Below are positions 13,655 through 27,354 of a stretch of 64,000 nucleotides of DNA, piece after piece; position 1 is the first letter of the stretch; each line of letters begins with the position of its first letter. The notes below the pieces were generated by a model. The model was not told the DNA's origin. It saw only the letters and a list, made by a program, of their open reading frames with translations, and ran no database searches. The stretch spans positions 7,911,001-7,975,000 of the forward strand of contig JAKJHU010000046.1 in assembly GCA_022316685.1 (NCBI GenBank). Reading direction: 5' to 3'. Made by a program: the position numbers and the translations under genes. This stretch comes from Progne subis subis (lineage: Eukaryota > Chordata > Aves > Passeriformes > Hirundinidae).

Positions 13655-14080
13655 GAAATCATAAAATTGCAGAATCACAGCTGGAGTTACAGGGGTTGCA
13701 CAAGGATCATTGGGCCCAACTACCAGCCCTGCACAGGAATATCACCAAGAATCACACCATGTGCCTGAGGGCACACCCCAGGTGCTTTGTCCAAAGCTTC
13801 TTGAACTCTCTCAGGCTGGTGCTGTGACCGCTTTCCTGGGCAGCCTCTTCAGTGCCCAAACACCCTCTGGGTGAAGCACCTATCCTGATATCCGACCTAA
13901 ACCGCCCCTGACACAGCTTCCGGCCATTTCCTCAAGCCCTGTCACGGTCACCACAGAGAGGAGATCAGTGTCTGCCCCTCCTTCTCCCCTCCTGAGGAGG
14001 TTTTAACTGTGTTGAAGTCTCCCTAAAGTGTCCTCTTCTCGAGGCTGAACAGACTGAGTGACCTCAGCCCCATGACTTCC
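13655..14080 (-). mobile_element. CR1 LINE 3' fragment, antisense
   Basis: Reading the minus strand gives a CR1 3' segment. On the plus strand the antisense signature is clear: CAGAATCACAGCTGGAG at the 3' end, then CACCATGTGCCTGAGGGCAC, GGGCAGCCTCTTCAGTGCC and CTCGAGGCTGAACAGACTGAG. It is 5'-truncated near 14080 and carries no intact frame. Confidence 0.88.
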
Positions 14081-14225
14081 CCCACGAGGGGTGTGTATTC
14101 ATTTTAACTCCCTTTTAGTATGTGACTACGAGAGTATGCATCTATCTAACCAAATGTCTTTTTTTTCTCTCACTATAACCTACTGTATCTCTATAGTAAC
14201 ACAATATCAATAGAACCATTTAATT

Positions 14226-14318
14226 AGTGAAATTATATTTTTAGAATAGATTTATAGTATAGAATAGAATTATAATATAATATATTAATATATTATAAAT
14301 ATATAATAATATATAATA
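14226..14318. repeat. AT-rich low-complexity tract
   Basis: Imperfect TAGAATAGA and TATAATA repeats, about 90 bases of almost pure A/T, lying about 150 bases beyond the antisense CR1. Confidence 0.85.
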
Positions 14319-14417
14319 ACACTTTTTTACCATTTTGCATTTTTCTTCTAAATGCATTCAAATATATATATAGAGAGAGAAAGCCTTGTGACTTAGTAAT
14401 TGTAAGAGCATATATTG

Positions 14418-14456
14418 TGGCACTATCCAAATAAGTGGCACTATCCAAATAAGTGG
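14418..14456. repeat. 18-base tandem duplication
   Basis: TGGCACTATCCAAATAAG occurs twice in perfect tandem, followed by the first three bases of a third unit. Confidence 0.95.
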
Positions 14457-14954
14457 TAAGGTATATAAGATCAGAGAGTGATGAAAAGCAGTCAATTCAC
14501 AACCAAATTGGGAATCAGTCTTTTCTGTAAAGTATGCTAAATCCCAGGATAAAATATCTCAGCTGTTCATTGGTGTGAAGAATCAAAATCACCTCATCTG
14601 TCCTGGGTGCAAGGATTACCTGAAGTGGCCATCTGAATTATTAAATCACAGCTTTATAACTTCACCATGTTCTTTGTCTTTGTGTGTCCAAGAGCCTAAA
14701 TCTTCCAGTGATTAATGCTCTTTTAGTCTATATTTGGGTTAGCATAAGTCCAGTTGGTTTTAAGCCAATGGTATCATTTATGCTTCAATAATTCTTTTCC
14801 TTTCCTTGTGTTACTACTCCCCGCAGCACTGATTTATTTTCTCTAAACAAGCCAAGATCATCTTTTATCAAACTTTATTCTGCCTTCAAATATTGTCCTT
14901 TTGTACTCTTCAGGTCAAATAATAAAAGAGCTCTAATATCAAATAACTATCAGA

Positions 14955-14959
<5 letters not shown>

Positions 14960-14999
<40 letters not shown>
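14960..14999. repeat. Poly-T, 40 bases
   Basis: An uninterrupted run of 40 T. No recognisable retroposon body adjoins it on either side. Confidence 0.97.
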
Positions 15000-15003
<4 letters not shown>

Positions 15004-16719
15004 CCGCTAACCAGAACTATTTATTGTGTTGCAAATAAACTTTGAATAGGGTCTAGTATTCTGGTACCATTTTTTCAGTTTGCCTGATGTATCTGAGAAT
15101 AGTTTTTACTTTTTATCTTCCCTATTACATTAGTGACTCACAAATATGTTGTGACTCTTTAAATGTTGAACTCCAAATGTATCACTTTCCTTCCTAAATG
15201 CATGGCTTTCTTATACCTCCTTTGGTCAGTGAAAAAATCTTTTACTTACAATGGCTAGATATTCCTCCACTGTGCCATTATTAGAAATATTTGTTCTAAA
15301 GCCTGTTTCTGGAAGGTCAAAATCTTCCATAAAGACAGTAAATCTTCCCTAATGCTAATATTTCTCTTTCTAATAACATTATGGAAATCTTTATCCAGTG
15401 CAAATTAAACTCTAGGGGGCTAAAGCAGACATTATCCAAAGCTTTTTCTGATCCTTCCCTAAACTGTTTTTTACTCAAACTTATCCATTTTATCACTCTT
15501 TTTTTTTTTTTTTTTTTAAAGCTTAGCACATTATATATTATAATACTCTTTCACTACCCTGCCTTTTATTTCTAGCTTGCCTGAACAATGTGTACTCTTC
15601 CTATTTATGTTGCACCCTATTATTATTAGTCTACCTCAGCTGGGCTGTCGTAATTATATCTGGTTTGACACCTTGCATCATAATTCAGTTCCATCTCTTC
15701 TGTAGTTTAGATGATTTTAATTCCTATACTAATATTTCTACTGCTTCCCAGTAGTCTCAGGTGATCACCTATCTAGATTAAGAATATTTTTTTTAATGCA
15801 CTGCTCCCTTGACTACTGTTGTCACCAGCTTTTTCTCCTCCAAATTACTCAAATTGCTCTTTCCCTGCAGCATCTTCACTGATTTTTGCCAACTCCTGTG
15901 GCATTCTGAGCAGCCAGGGATGGAGCAAAGCAGATTAGAAAACAAATGCCCAGTCTCTTCTAATAGGGGAAATCCACGGGTGTGGAAAGGACCTTAAGAA
16001 AGGAGGACAAGAAGAAATGATGTTGAAATTCAAAGTCAGGCAGTTTGAAGGGGGTTTCACTTGCTCATAAGAGCACTCATGTGAGGACAGAGCTGGTGGC
16101 TTCCTTCACCCCCTGGTAATTCACCTGCTGAGGCATTCCATGGTCTCTGGAACTGGTTTCCCTTCATCTTTCTTTGTAGAGGAGCTGTGTTTTTAGGATG
16201 ATGTGGGTTTGAAAGAGCACTGGCTTTGATGTTAGGAAGAACAGAGACTCAGATGTTTGCAAAAATTTCTTTAACACAATGATCAAATATTGATCAGTTA
16301 ATAAAGATATCTCTGAGAATATCAGGCTCTGAGAAATGACGCTGCTGCCTATGATGCTGCATAATTCCATAATAATGTGCTATTTTAAATTGTTGTCGGC
16401 AGGCAAAACCTTGTTCTGGCAGGAAAGTGGCAACATGTGCGACAGCTTTTTGCCTACTTAGCATCCATATATCTACATTTGAAAATGTGAGAAAATTGTT
16501 ATATTACTTACAGACCATGCATCAGTTGTAGAGGTGTTTGGGCTTTTTTATTATTGTTGCTGTTGATTATGTTTCTTTTTAATACGGTAGAACTCTGTGA
16601 CAAAAATATATTGTCATTCAAATGAAGAAATAAATTCTAAAAATTACAAGGATCTGACACTGGAATAGAATGTAATTATTTGGAGAAGAGAGATTTCTTA
16701 AAGGGCTTGCATCTCAGGC

Positions 16720-17400
16720 AGAAAAAAGCCCAGTGGAGTCAGATACAGGCAAAGTGAAGTCAGAGCTGCCAGTGAGGATAAAGATGGTATTTTTTGTGCA
16801 AACAGTCAAACAAGAAATATTGTTTTGGCAGGAAATGAATGGGGCAAATATGATCTTCATTATGCCAGCTCCTCTCAAATATTAAATAGGGCAAGTACTG
16901 AAATAAGGATTAAGGTTATTTTTTGCTGTCACTGGAGCAGCACAAAACAGTTTTAGTGGGGACTGAGACCCAGCCATAGCACGCTGTTAATTAAAATAGC
17001 CACTATTAAGATATTTACTGTCCTTAATAATCATAGCTATGTAATTTGTACTAGAGTAAACAAACCATGCTTTAGAAGTTCCCAGTTGACTATTACAGCC
17101 TGGTCTGTCAGCTGTCATTTAGTTACAAAACCAATTTTCCATGTAGTTTATTTGCATAAACAACAGTTTTTTCAAAGAGCTTCACAGAAAAAGAAATCAC
17201 ATTAAACAAAATTAAAATTAGGTTAAAGTAATGTTAATAAACTGACAAGCTCCCCAAAGCCCAACTAGTCAAAGATTTTTTAAAAAATTTCATGCTGAGT
17301 TTTTTTGATCTGTCACCTCTCTAGGCAGACTTACGCTGTGTTAAAAGAATGATCATTACTGCTTCTTGAATCCTGTTAATTATGCATGTGCGTGCAGGGT
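16720..17400. promoter_or_regulatory. Possible homeobox/POU-type enhancer cluster
   Basis: Contains TTAATTAA (16987-16994), AATAATCAT, CAGCTGTCATTTAG, octamer ATTTGCAT (17150-17157) and TTAATTATGCAT (17376-17387), with no simple repeats between them. Such clustering is typical of vertebrate neural enhancers, but these words also arise often in AT-rich DNA. Confidence 0.2.
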
Positions 17401-19280
17401 TATTTGTAATTGGTCCCTCTCCAGATATTCTCTCATCTCCCTCTGTTTTCGTGAAAATTTAAAAAATATCTACACTGACTATCATTTACTCACTAATATC
17501 TCTATCTGTTTATAAATTTCAAGCATCCTGTGCCGATGTGGAGCCAGATTGGACAGACATTATCCCATTAATTTTATTTGGATGGACAAGTTCCATCTGC
17601 CAGCTTGGTGGTATTGGGCCATGGACTGTTTTACCTCATTATAATCATAGACAATGTGCAATGAATTTTTACTTCAAACACAGAACAGTTTTCATACCTG
17701 GCACACACAGATCAACATATTAAATGTACTTGAATAAGAAAGAGACCTCATACAAGATACCTGAGGACTTTTCGCAGGGCAGGAAGCCAGTGAGGTCATT
17801 CTGCAATGTAGGTGCTTGGTGAGAAAATCAGACGGTTCAGCTTGCTCCGTACAGAGAGCTGTAAGAGTTACAGTCCTTCCCTGGTCTTCATTGACATTGT
17901 CTGTGCCTTCACATCTTGTAACACGTACCAAATAGCTATATTTTCTAGGTAGAAGCAATATTTTAGTCTCTTGCACAAATTTATTTTAAAATAATATAAA
18001 CTTTTTCTCCACATATTATCCCAGTATCTTACATTCGCCCATGTCAGAAAATATTGCCCCTGAAGTATCAATCTCACCAAAGATTGTAGGGAAACCCATT
18101 AGAGGCGCAGTGGCTAAACCATGGTTTTCCACTGGAAAATACTGAAGGATGGGCTTGCAAATCACCGGATTTCTGTGGAAACCTCTTTTAATGTGCAGCA
18201 GCTGCCCTGCAGGACTTGAAAGAACTGTTAACAAGTAAGTTTTAGATAATATCTGATCTCCTCTATAAAATTTGCATTGCTCTACAATCCCTAGTGAGCC
18301 TTTAGCTCTTGCATTTATGTCAGATGTGTTTTACTGAGAAAGGAAAATATTGAAGCTGCTGACTAAATAAATATAGCTAGATGCCCAAGCACCTTTCTCT
18401 CAATGACACTGATGCAATGAAAATTTGTCAGTGCAGATGGCATTTGCAGGTATGGCAGAGTCACAGGAACAAGAAAGGCCTTAAACTGCCATGAATGGCT
18501 TTACCTTTGGGGAAAGAGAGACTTCTCTGTTCTATATGATCTTTTTTTCTTGTGTCATTCAGCATATGCTCATGCAACCAAAACCGGTCTTGTTATTTAT
18601 ATTTCACAATATTTCGGGCCAGGATTTTCTTTTCTTCCCCAGAGCTGTAGCTGAACTGCTCTTGCTTGACTGCCTGTGAGCCTCCATCTGATTGCAGAGT
18701 GACTGTGCTCACAGTGCTCAGATAAAGGGCTCGCACTGCAGTCGTGACTTGCATGGGGCTGCGTTTTGTACCTTTCTTACGTCTAGACCTACGGAGATGA
18801 CGACACGCTGATTCATCCATGAATAATCAAAGTGAGCTCCTGGACAGTCTCAAAAATAGACTTTGCTCATGTTGGGGGTTAGATTTGTTCCGAGACAGCT
18901 CACTTGTGTTAACCCCAAGCTTCCTGAACAATACTGAGGTGTGGGAAAAAAATAACGTCGTAATATGTGTTATGTGCTGAGACCATGGGATAAGACATTA
19001 CAATAGGGAAGGGAATAAAGTTTAACTAAACACTGCAGTCAAAAACAGGAACTCACCTGTCTACTTTTTTAAGCCAGTTATGATTTCCATCTTGCAGTTG
19101 AACAGATCATCCTTTGATTTCCCCTGCTGCTATTTTGATGCCCAACTCACTGCTCATAGAATCATATGAATTCAATTTTGTAGTGTTTATTTCTCATTTA
19201 GACTACTTCACATGCATTAAAAAATGCAGAATGTTTCATTTTATCTTGAACCTCTTTAGTAAATGTTACCTTTTTCCCTG

Positions 19281-19282
<2 letters not shown>

Positions 19283-19338
<56 letters not shown>
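19283..19338. repeat. Poly-T, 56 bases
   Basis: The longest pure homopolymer in the window. The 104-codon frame across it is a poly-Phe artefact. Confidence 0.97.
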
Positions 19339-22300
19339 CTGAAATTAGGTGCTTGAGCATTGGCCAACAAGAAGAGGGGGACACTGGACACTTGCTGGCT
19401 TTTACAGGGCAGTTACTTCTGGCAGGACACAGCAGCTGGGCAACTCTGAAACATCTATTTTCCCCTCACACTGCTCTCCCAATGGAATGTGGGGAGTTTG
19501 AATTGAACAACATTTACCTATCTAATGATTTCATTTCAGCACCAACAACTGTGGATAAACTTGCACAATTTGTGTAGGAGACCAATTCATGCCTTTCCTT
19601 TAAAAATCAGGCTGAAGATATTTTTTTACCCCCTAACTCATAAGCAATGTGTTTACAGATTGATGTGCATTCTTAGTTTCATGGAAAAAAGTCATATCAG
19701 GAGGCATCTGGAATTTATTGTTTATGAATTGGAAGATTTTATCAGTATTTGAGACCAAAAAAGAGTTAAGTGTTTGGGCTGTCACATTAATTTTGTTATT
19801 ACTTATCAGATGACTTATCTCATATTCCTCTAATATTTAGCCAAAATGATTTTCGTGTTTTTTATTTACTGACTGTTAACAATTATTTTTAATGTTTAGA
19901 AAAACATATTGTGCCCGGTGCTCTTTTATATTAAATTAAAAATTACAATAGAAGTATTATAAAGAACTTTGAAATAAAGAACTGGCCTCTATTTAAAATA
20001 GAGGTTTCTGTGAGGCCTTTTGCACTGCTGATATTTTTGTTTGTTTTACAATTTACGGACACTAAAGTGAGGTGACCTTTCATCACATAAACTGCAATGA
20101 AGCCTAGGGGTGGCCTTGGGCTCTGATATCAGCTGCACCTCAGCTCAGTAATCTTATTGTCTCTCTCAAAATTAGGTCATCTGAGAGCCAAGCCTTCGTT
20201 ATTGCCCGTAGGGATATTACATACCCTATCTGTCTATACGAAGAGATTTAAATGGAACTGGTCACCCAATATCTGAAGAAAAGACTTGGGTTAACAGAAA
20301 TCAATTTTTCTACAAATGCCAGGAAAGTGCATTATTACTTTTGATGAAATAATACAGTATCTGGCTTATGATGAAAATCCATGCAGCACCTGTGCATTGT
20401 CTTGTGTACAAGAGAAAAATACAAAATTATTTTCTGCCCCCAGCTTTGTACTGAAGAGCCATGTGACATATTCTATGAAAACTAGCATGTGTAAAGGTTC
20501 ATGTCATTATATACAGCTGTTAAAGACCTAGAAAGCGAACAATGTGCTACTGACATATAAATAATACCTTCTGTGCACAGTTAAACATTGGTGCTATTTT
20601 TGCCAGATTTTAAGCTCCTTTGAGGCCAACTGGAACAGCTGAAATAGAACATTAAAAAAATGTTTTGATGCTGGGGCACAGATGGCTGTAGCCCAATGTG
20701 TCAAAATAAATGTTTCATTTTTGGTCTAATGTGCAAAAAATAGACCTTCTCAATTACTCCAATAATCACAGGTGCAGTAAGTGATTCTGTAGCTAAGAAG
20801 AGCTATTTCAGATGGGCATTCAGAGAAATTCTATGTATTCTATGTCCAACAGTATGAAAAGGTAAATTACCTTAGACCAATGACTTTCTGCCTTTGAAAG
20901 GGCGCTAACAGCCACAATCAAGCCTGAAGCTTTAATCTTTTATTTGGCAACGATTGCTCCTTATGATAGAGAACAGTTTGAGAGGATGCTGCAGACAACA
21001 GATCTGTTAACTTTAAATCAATGGCATAGGTATGCTTAGGAAATTCAAAATGGCTTGAACAGACGTCAGCACTTAAATGCTTGTCCAGACTTTTCTAAAA
21101 GGCTTTGATAAATAAAGAAGAGTGTCAGTCAAATACAGGTAAATGATTTCCACAGCCAACATCTGCCCAGACCTTACAGTCACTGGAATTGGAGGGCCAC
21201 AACAAACCAGGTGCATCCACCAGTCTCTGCAGCAGCTAGGGAGCAACCATCAATCAGTCTCTTGACTGCTGTGTTTGTAGCTCAGAGGACAACATCTCCC
21301 CGCTGAAAAGGGCAACCCACCGAGGCCAGAGCCACCTCACTGAAATGGTAAAGAGCTCTGAGGAGAAACTTCAAATAACCCACAGAAAGCAGTATAGGAG
21401 AAGATACCAGCCAGGCAGGAGACAAATGGCTTCAGCTGCCAGCACTCAAGCTTCTTGGTTACAACTGCAATGCAAGGCTTTGTTTGTGAGACAGGAGTCA
21501 CGTGAGAGAGGGAATGGTAATTGTTATGCTACAGCACAATGGTAAAATGATTCACCTTGTCATAACCAACGTTTTACTTCCCCTGTGAAATTTAAATCTG
21601 CTCCAGCTGGTGCAGTGACAGTTCCCACAGCCTGCACAGACCGTCAGGGAGTGGGAGGGGGGAGCAAAGCAAAGCAAAGCCAAACCAAGCCGAGCACGCT
21701 TACAGCTGAATCTGGAGGGCACCTCTCCTTTTCCTGAGATGGTGCCCTTCCAGGCTGCTCTACGTCCTGCTGTTGCAGAACTGGTTTTGCATTATTTCAT
21801 CTGAACAGAGATGCTGCATTTCTGCTGAAGATGCAGGATTGTCAGTTTTCCCTGGGCACTGCAGGACAGAAGGCAAAGTGAAGTTCTTTTGGCTATAAGA
21901 GACCTGTAAGGATCAAAAAGCCCAAAAAAGCCTTTGAATATATTGCAGTATTCATTGTCTTAATCTAAAAACCTGATTTCTTCATGCCTCTTATAATATA
22001 CTTACGTTGTTCCACGTACCTCAAAACATTACTTTTCTTAGGAAAAAAAATTTGGACCATAATCATGTGTTTCTAAACAACCACTAGGGCTGGTCCTCTG
22101 CTTGAGGATGATGTGCTTAGTGTGGGCTTTATATGGGCAACCCAAGAGAGGTAGGAAGGGGTATGTGGTACACACAAGAGGTAAAGAACAAAATCATAAA
22201 TCTGCAGATTGAGTTTTAGGCTGTCAAAATGTTAATAATGATAACTAAAACTCCGACCAATAAAGATATTCCAAGGAGAGGTATGGACGTGTAAGGTCTG

Positions 22301-22959
22301 TGTAGAGTTTCCTTACTACCTTCAGAGGGCCAGCATCAGGAAAAGAAAGCAATGAGAGCAGTCAACATCCCCATCCCTTATGTCTGTGAGAACACAAATG
22401 TCAAAGTGCTTCAGAGGGTTATGATAGCTGGCATGCAATGGCAGCCACAGAATCAATTCTGTCTACATTCTGCTTCAATTCCAGATGGATAAATTAGGCC
22501 AGTAAGAAATGAAGCAGCAGACAATGACTGGTAAATGACCCAAAAAAACTAGGCCAACAAGATTTCTAAAGAGAGAGATGTTAGAGCTACAGAACTTGCT
22601 AGAGGCATAGAGAAGTTGTTGAGTGAGTTAATTGTCAGCATCCCTCAAGTTATTATAGAAAATTCTAAAGTTAAGGTTGAGCAATTCAACTTCTCATGTA
22701 TGAGAAACACAGCACTTAGTTACTCGAGAAAATTACAGCACTTAATTCTGAGTACAGAATTCAATTTCCAAGGATTAATAAGTAAACACCTTAATTAATG
22801 TATGACTTTAAAATAATTAAAATAAGTCCTTTAAGAGATTTAACATCTTTTTCAGACTTTTATTTGTCCTGAATGATCTTCAGAATAATAATTATGTGAG
22901 CGCTTCCTATTTGCAATCTTCTACACCAGCCACAGTGAAAAGAGTGATTATAATTTAAT

Positions 22960-23120
22960 TAAATTATTAATGATTTCTGCCTCTAATTGTTATGACTAGA
23001 TAGACTGTGGTCTGACTCATTTAACTCTTAGCTGGAGAAACACATCAATATCTAATGGTTTATGGGGGCATTTCCATTTGCAAATTATATGCATCTGAAA
23101 TAATTTGAATTAGCGCCACA
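22960..23120. promoter_or_regulatory. Possible POU-type regulatory site
   Basis: ATTTGCAAATTATATGCAT at 23076-23094 combines a perfect 10-base palindrome ATTTGCAAAT with a second POU-like word. It lies in stop-rich DNA with no repeat signature. Confidence 0.18.
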
Positions 23121-23596
23121 TGGCTTCAATTCTCTAAAAATAACACATGGTAGTAGTCTTTGCTTGTAAATCAAGACATTTCCAAGGAAGAGAAAATTTT
23201 AAAAGGAATTTAAAATTGCTAATGTATATCTGAAATACATAAAAGGTTTAATATTGTCATCTGTGCAAAATTGTGTTAAAAATATCACTAATTTTACAAC
23301 TCCCTGTACCTCTGGGGAGATACTTGCAAGTGAAAGAGCAATTACAGCTACTGAAAAACCTTCTGTGGTTTTAAGTTGTTCAATCCTTTTATGCAGAGTT
23401 GGATTACCTTTAACACTTAGAAAACTGTAGGATCCATTTAAAACCAGTAGGAAATACTAAAAATACTCAGAAAAGTTCAGATTAGAAGACATAGTCTGAA
23501 AACATGATATGTTTGCTCAAAATGGAGGCAGTAACAGGCACTCAGCTGATACTTCTGTAATGTTAATTTATATGTGTGAGAGTGTGAATCTCCACA

Positions 23597-23633
23597 TGTA
23601 CACATGTGCACACACACAAACACACACATATGC
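23597..23633. repeat. (CA)n-type microsatellite
   Basis: Imperfect CA/CACAAA repeat between ATGTACACATG and ATATGCAG. Confidence 0.85.
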
Positions 23634-24838
23634 AGTGTAGAGCTGTGTACCTCCTAAGTACCAGGGAAGAAAAATAACCTTTTGTGCTGTGCACAGTGTT
23701 TTCAGGTCAGCTTCATCCTCTGGTGAGTGACAGCGGTGAGGCTTTTTCCAGAAAGGCTCACTTCAGGAAGAGACCATCTGGATGCTGTCTGAACCACACA
23801 GAGCAAAGAGTGAGAGGGAGGATGAAATCCAAGCTATAGCAAGGAGCTTTATGGGCAACACAGGAGTGAAAAATGAAGAATTCAGATAGCTTAGCTAAAA
23901 AATGAGAAATGATACTTCCTGGTAAATGGGGTGTTTTTGGGGAATGTCAGCAGAAGACATTTCCAAACTGGCTGTGGTGCTTATGTTGCAGTACTCATAA
24001 ACAAGTGGTGACTGGGTAAAAAAAATAAATACTAAAAGAAGGAGCAGAAATCATTTCAATCCACTTTGTCACAGGTCTTTAATCTGAGCAACCTTTCCAA
24101 TATGTGGATGTTTCAAAACAAATAACAGAAAATCAAGCAGAGCTACGTGCTGCACAGCAAATGCATTTTCAAAAAGAATAAAGAAGAGGACACTGTGGAT
24201 GCCTAGCACTGAAGTTACACAAGATGCCTGAGAAAGGACACAAGTGATCCTGTCATAGGATCCAGCATGCTGCAGCAGGCAGGAGAAATGCAGAGATTGT
24301 GGGGACTGTGGCTTAATTATCTCCCTGGATAAATTCATATAGAAGAGAAGACGGGAAAAGACAGCAAAGAGCATTTCAGATCACAGCTATGACCTACCCT
24401 GTCAGCAGAAGACCTGAGGCTGTCAGGTAAGCTGAGGTCAGCACTGAACCCATGCTGCCTTTCTAAAAAGACAAGGAAAAGTGAGCAGAATAACAGCAAT
24501 GGGAGCAGTCAGTGCACAAACCAAAGTCAGGTAATGAAAACCAGGAGGATATGAGAAAAAACACTGTGCACGAGGCTGGAAAGAGGGACAAAAAGGGACC
24601 ATCTCCTAGTGCAGTCCAGGAGCAGAAATCCTGTTCATCACAGTTTGAGGAGTACAGATATCCACAGGTACAAATTCTGGGATTTTGTACAAACAGTAAG
24701 TACAAAACCAGGGCTGTGTCTAGCCTGAAGATTCCGATATCTGTGCAGTATTTGGGATTCTGGCACAGGGTTGGCTTTACCTTGTTCCCAACAGACTAAA
24801 GACTCAATCATTTTACATCAAGATCAAGTAAATATATT

Positions 24839-24889
24839 GAAAATATATATATATATATTTATAACATATATATATAATATATATTCTAG
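24839..24889. repeat. (AT)n microsatellite
   Basis: Interrupted AT dinucleotide runs, about 50 bases. Confidence 0.93.
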
Positions 24890-26363
24890 ATACAAATGCA
24901 TAGAATAAGGAAGATGAAAATTTGGACTTAGAAATTGGAATAATATTTTGGGGAAACTTTTGAGATCTTCAAATTCTCTACTACTGTAAATGTGAAATAT
25001 GGAATTATTTTATCAGTTACTGGAAAGAAAGAAAAATAGAAGGCTATAAAGAATGTATTCTACTATCACCAATACTGAGAAGTTTGTAAGAAAGGAATTA
25101 AATTTGAAATATCAAAGCCCAAAGTTTGGTCATCATGTGCTAGCGAGGAGATACGGAAGAGTTTGATTTAATGCAGACTGTTACAGGATATCGTGATATC
25201 ATCTGGTTAAACAAGCATTATTGTGGTTTTTGTCAGAAGTTAAGGAAGTTTTTCATTATAAACAGTAACTAGGAACTTTATTATGTTGCAGAATATAAAG
25301 ATTTTCCATTCAAATGTACAGCTTACAAAGAACCTGGAATAATAAACATTAAAATAGCGCTTGAACTGAACAGTGCCATGAAGGTCAAAGTCAAGGTTGT
25401 TGGAATACAACCCAATTTCATAGGTTCTCCATAGGCAGGTTGAGACACTGTCCTTCCTATTCTACCTCACCTCGACAATACTGATCTGAAAGGAGGATTT
25501 TTTTTCTGAGGCTAAATCTAGTGAACATCAAATATAATGTAAACTGCCTGGAAAATTTTACCCTGTAGTTCTTATAGCACCAAGGTCAAAAATTTGTGTT
25601 TGAAGGCAAAAATACATTGCTAAAAGATATGCTCTCTTGAGGTAAAAATTCCAACTAACCATGTCACTAAGAATTTTTTATGAAGTTAATGACTTTTGCA
25701 GATTAAAGGGGAAGTGCTAGTCTCAGCTCCTAATCACAGGATCTTTTTATACCTTTGCTGCTAGATTAAAGACCCTCCTGACTTTCTACCCGTTTAGTTA
25801 CCTGTGGACACTGATTAAACCAGTTTTATCTCTCTCCCCTCTCCCTATAATGTGGACACATTACATTCCTTGAAGCATATTTCCAGTTTGCAGCCCATCT
25901 TTGAGGCTACTGTCCAAATATCATCTAGTTTTTTGTCATCCTTCCTGAGTGACCATCACCACAGAAGCAGGCTCAATACCCTCCATTTCTCATCCAGGGC
26001 TTGTGGTTACTGTGATGACACCATTTCAGCAGGCACTTGGGCTCCTTCAGTAACCCATCACAACACCCTTCTCCCCTTTATACTCCACTTTTCCTTCATT
26101 TCCACCTGCTTGGCCTCTGGATCTTCCTGTTTGTGAATGCATGCCAGGACATGTGACCCCATGCTATGGCAGAAAGCCCCCCTTTAATGAGGTCTGCAGT
26201 TTGTCAGTCTCCAGATCAGGTTCTAAACAATATGCTGAGCCTTTGCTGTTCACTGTGCATTTAATCTTAGGCCTGTGGCAACCAAAGGAAAGTCTTCTGC
26301 CTATAATTTCAACTCTACATCTAAAAGGAAAAAAGTTTGACTAAGGACTGCATAAATTAAACA

Positions 26364-26395
26364 TTTCCTCACATCCAGCAGTGGATGTGAGGAAA
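26364..26395. repeat. Perfect 14-base inverted repeat with 4-base loop
   Basis: TTTCCTCACATCCA (26364-26377), loop GCAG, then the exact reverse complement TGGATGTGAGGAAA (26382-26395). It could form a stable hairpin as DNA or RNA. No T run or gene follows it, so there is no basis for calling a terminator. Confidence 0.97.
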
Positions 26396-27353
26396 GGAAG
26401 GAAAGCCTGTGCTGAGCTGTTCAAAATACCTCTTTGTCAATCTTTTTCATTGTTTCACTGATTTAAATTCAAACCTCCTATTTCCTACATAAGATATTTT
26501 CTTCTTACTTTTTCCAAGTAAAAGGACTTTTGCTAAAGACTTTCTGATCCTACATCTCCAGGGCCTTTGAAATTATAACCTGTACATTTCCTCTGTATCA
26601 GCAGTTTCCCCACATCAACCTACAATGAAATATGTAAGCCACTTATACCACAGACTGTTTAAGTCATTCCAGATTTGATTGGCATATTCTGATCTTCCTG
26701 GTTTTGTTAAGCAAGTTGAACCTTAATAACACACTGAGAAGATGAACAGGCTAATGAAGCAGATTGCATGACCTGAAATCATTCCCTTACAGATAAAGTT
26801 GAGAACTACTGATAGTAAGAGGATTTTTTTCCTGCTTCCCATGGTTGTTTTTCACTCTTGGTGTAGTGCTCTGTTATGCAGCTCTCTGGCTCTGTGTGAT
26901 CTACATACTGAAGAAAAATAACATCTCAGTCTAACACTGAGTTACACTTTCTGTGTAATTAAAATAAAAAAGAAGTAACTTTCCCTCTCTTCACTCCAGT
27001 ATTACAAAAACATTGTAAGTGCCTGTCCACACTGAGTGGGTCCTTAATCTAAGACAGCTCACCAGTTTATCAAAAGATGCAGAAATTTTTCCACAGTACA
27101 ACTATACGCAGCTTATTTTCATCTAGGGGAAAAGCATTGTGGGTGAAGTGTAGTTACTTTGAATGTACCATAGCCCTTGACTGGGTGTCACGTTGCTTGT
27201 GCTGTGCTGTCAGGTGGAACACAACATGCTGGAATTAAGGCTTCCATACTGACTCAGAATGGCTGGGGGTTTGTTTAGTTTGTTGCAGCACTTAAACTAT
27301 TTCCCTTATTATCCTAGAAGAGATTAGCTGGTCATTTAACTCTCTCCTCTCTG

Positions 27354-27354
<1 letters not shown>

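Noticed and set aside
19263..19577. ORFs made of Phe, Lys or Leu runs (also near 27332 and 51566)
   Set aside because: They are translations of homopolymer tracts.
21345..21545. Plus-strand ORF of 66 codons with a basic N-terminal half and a possible donor after it
   Set aside because: The donor is weak (ATG|GTAATT), no partner exon is visible, and the peptide is unfamiliar.
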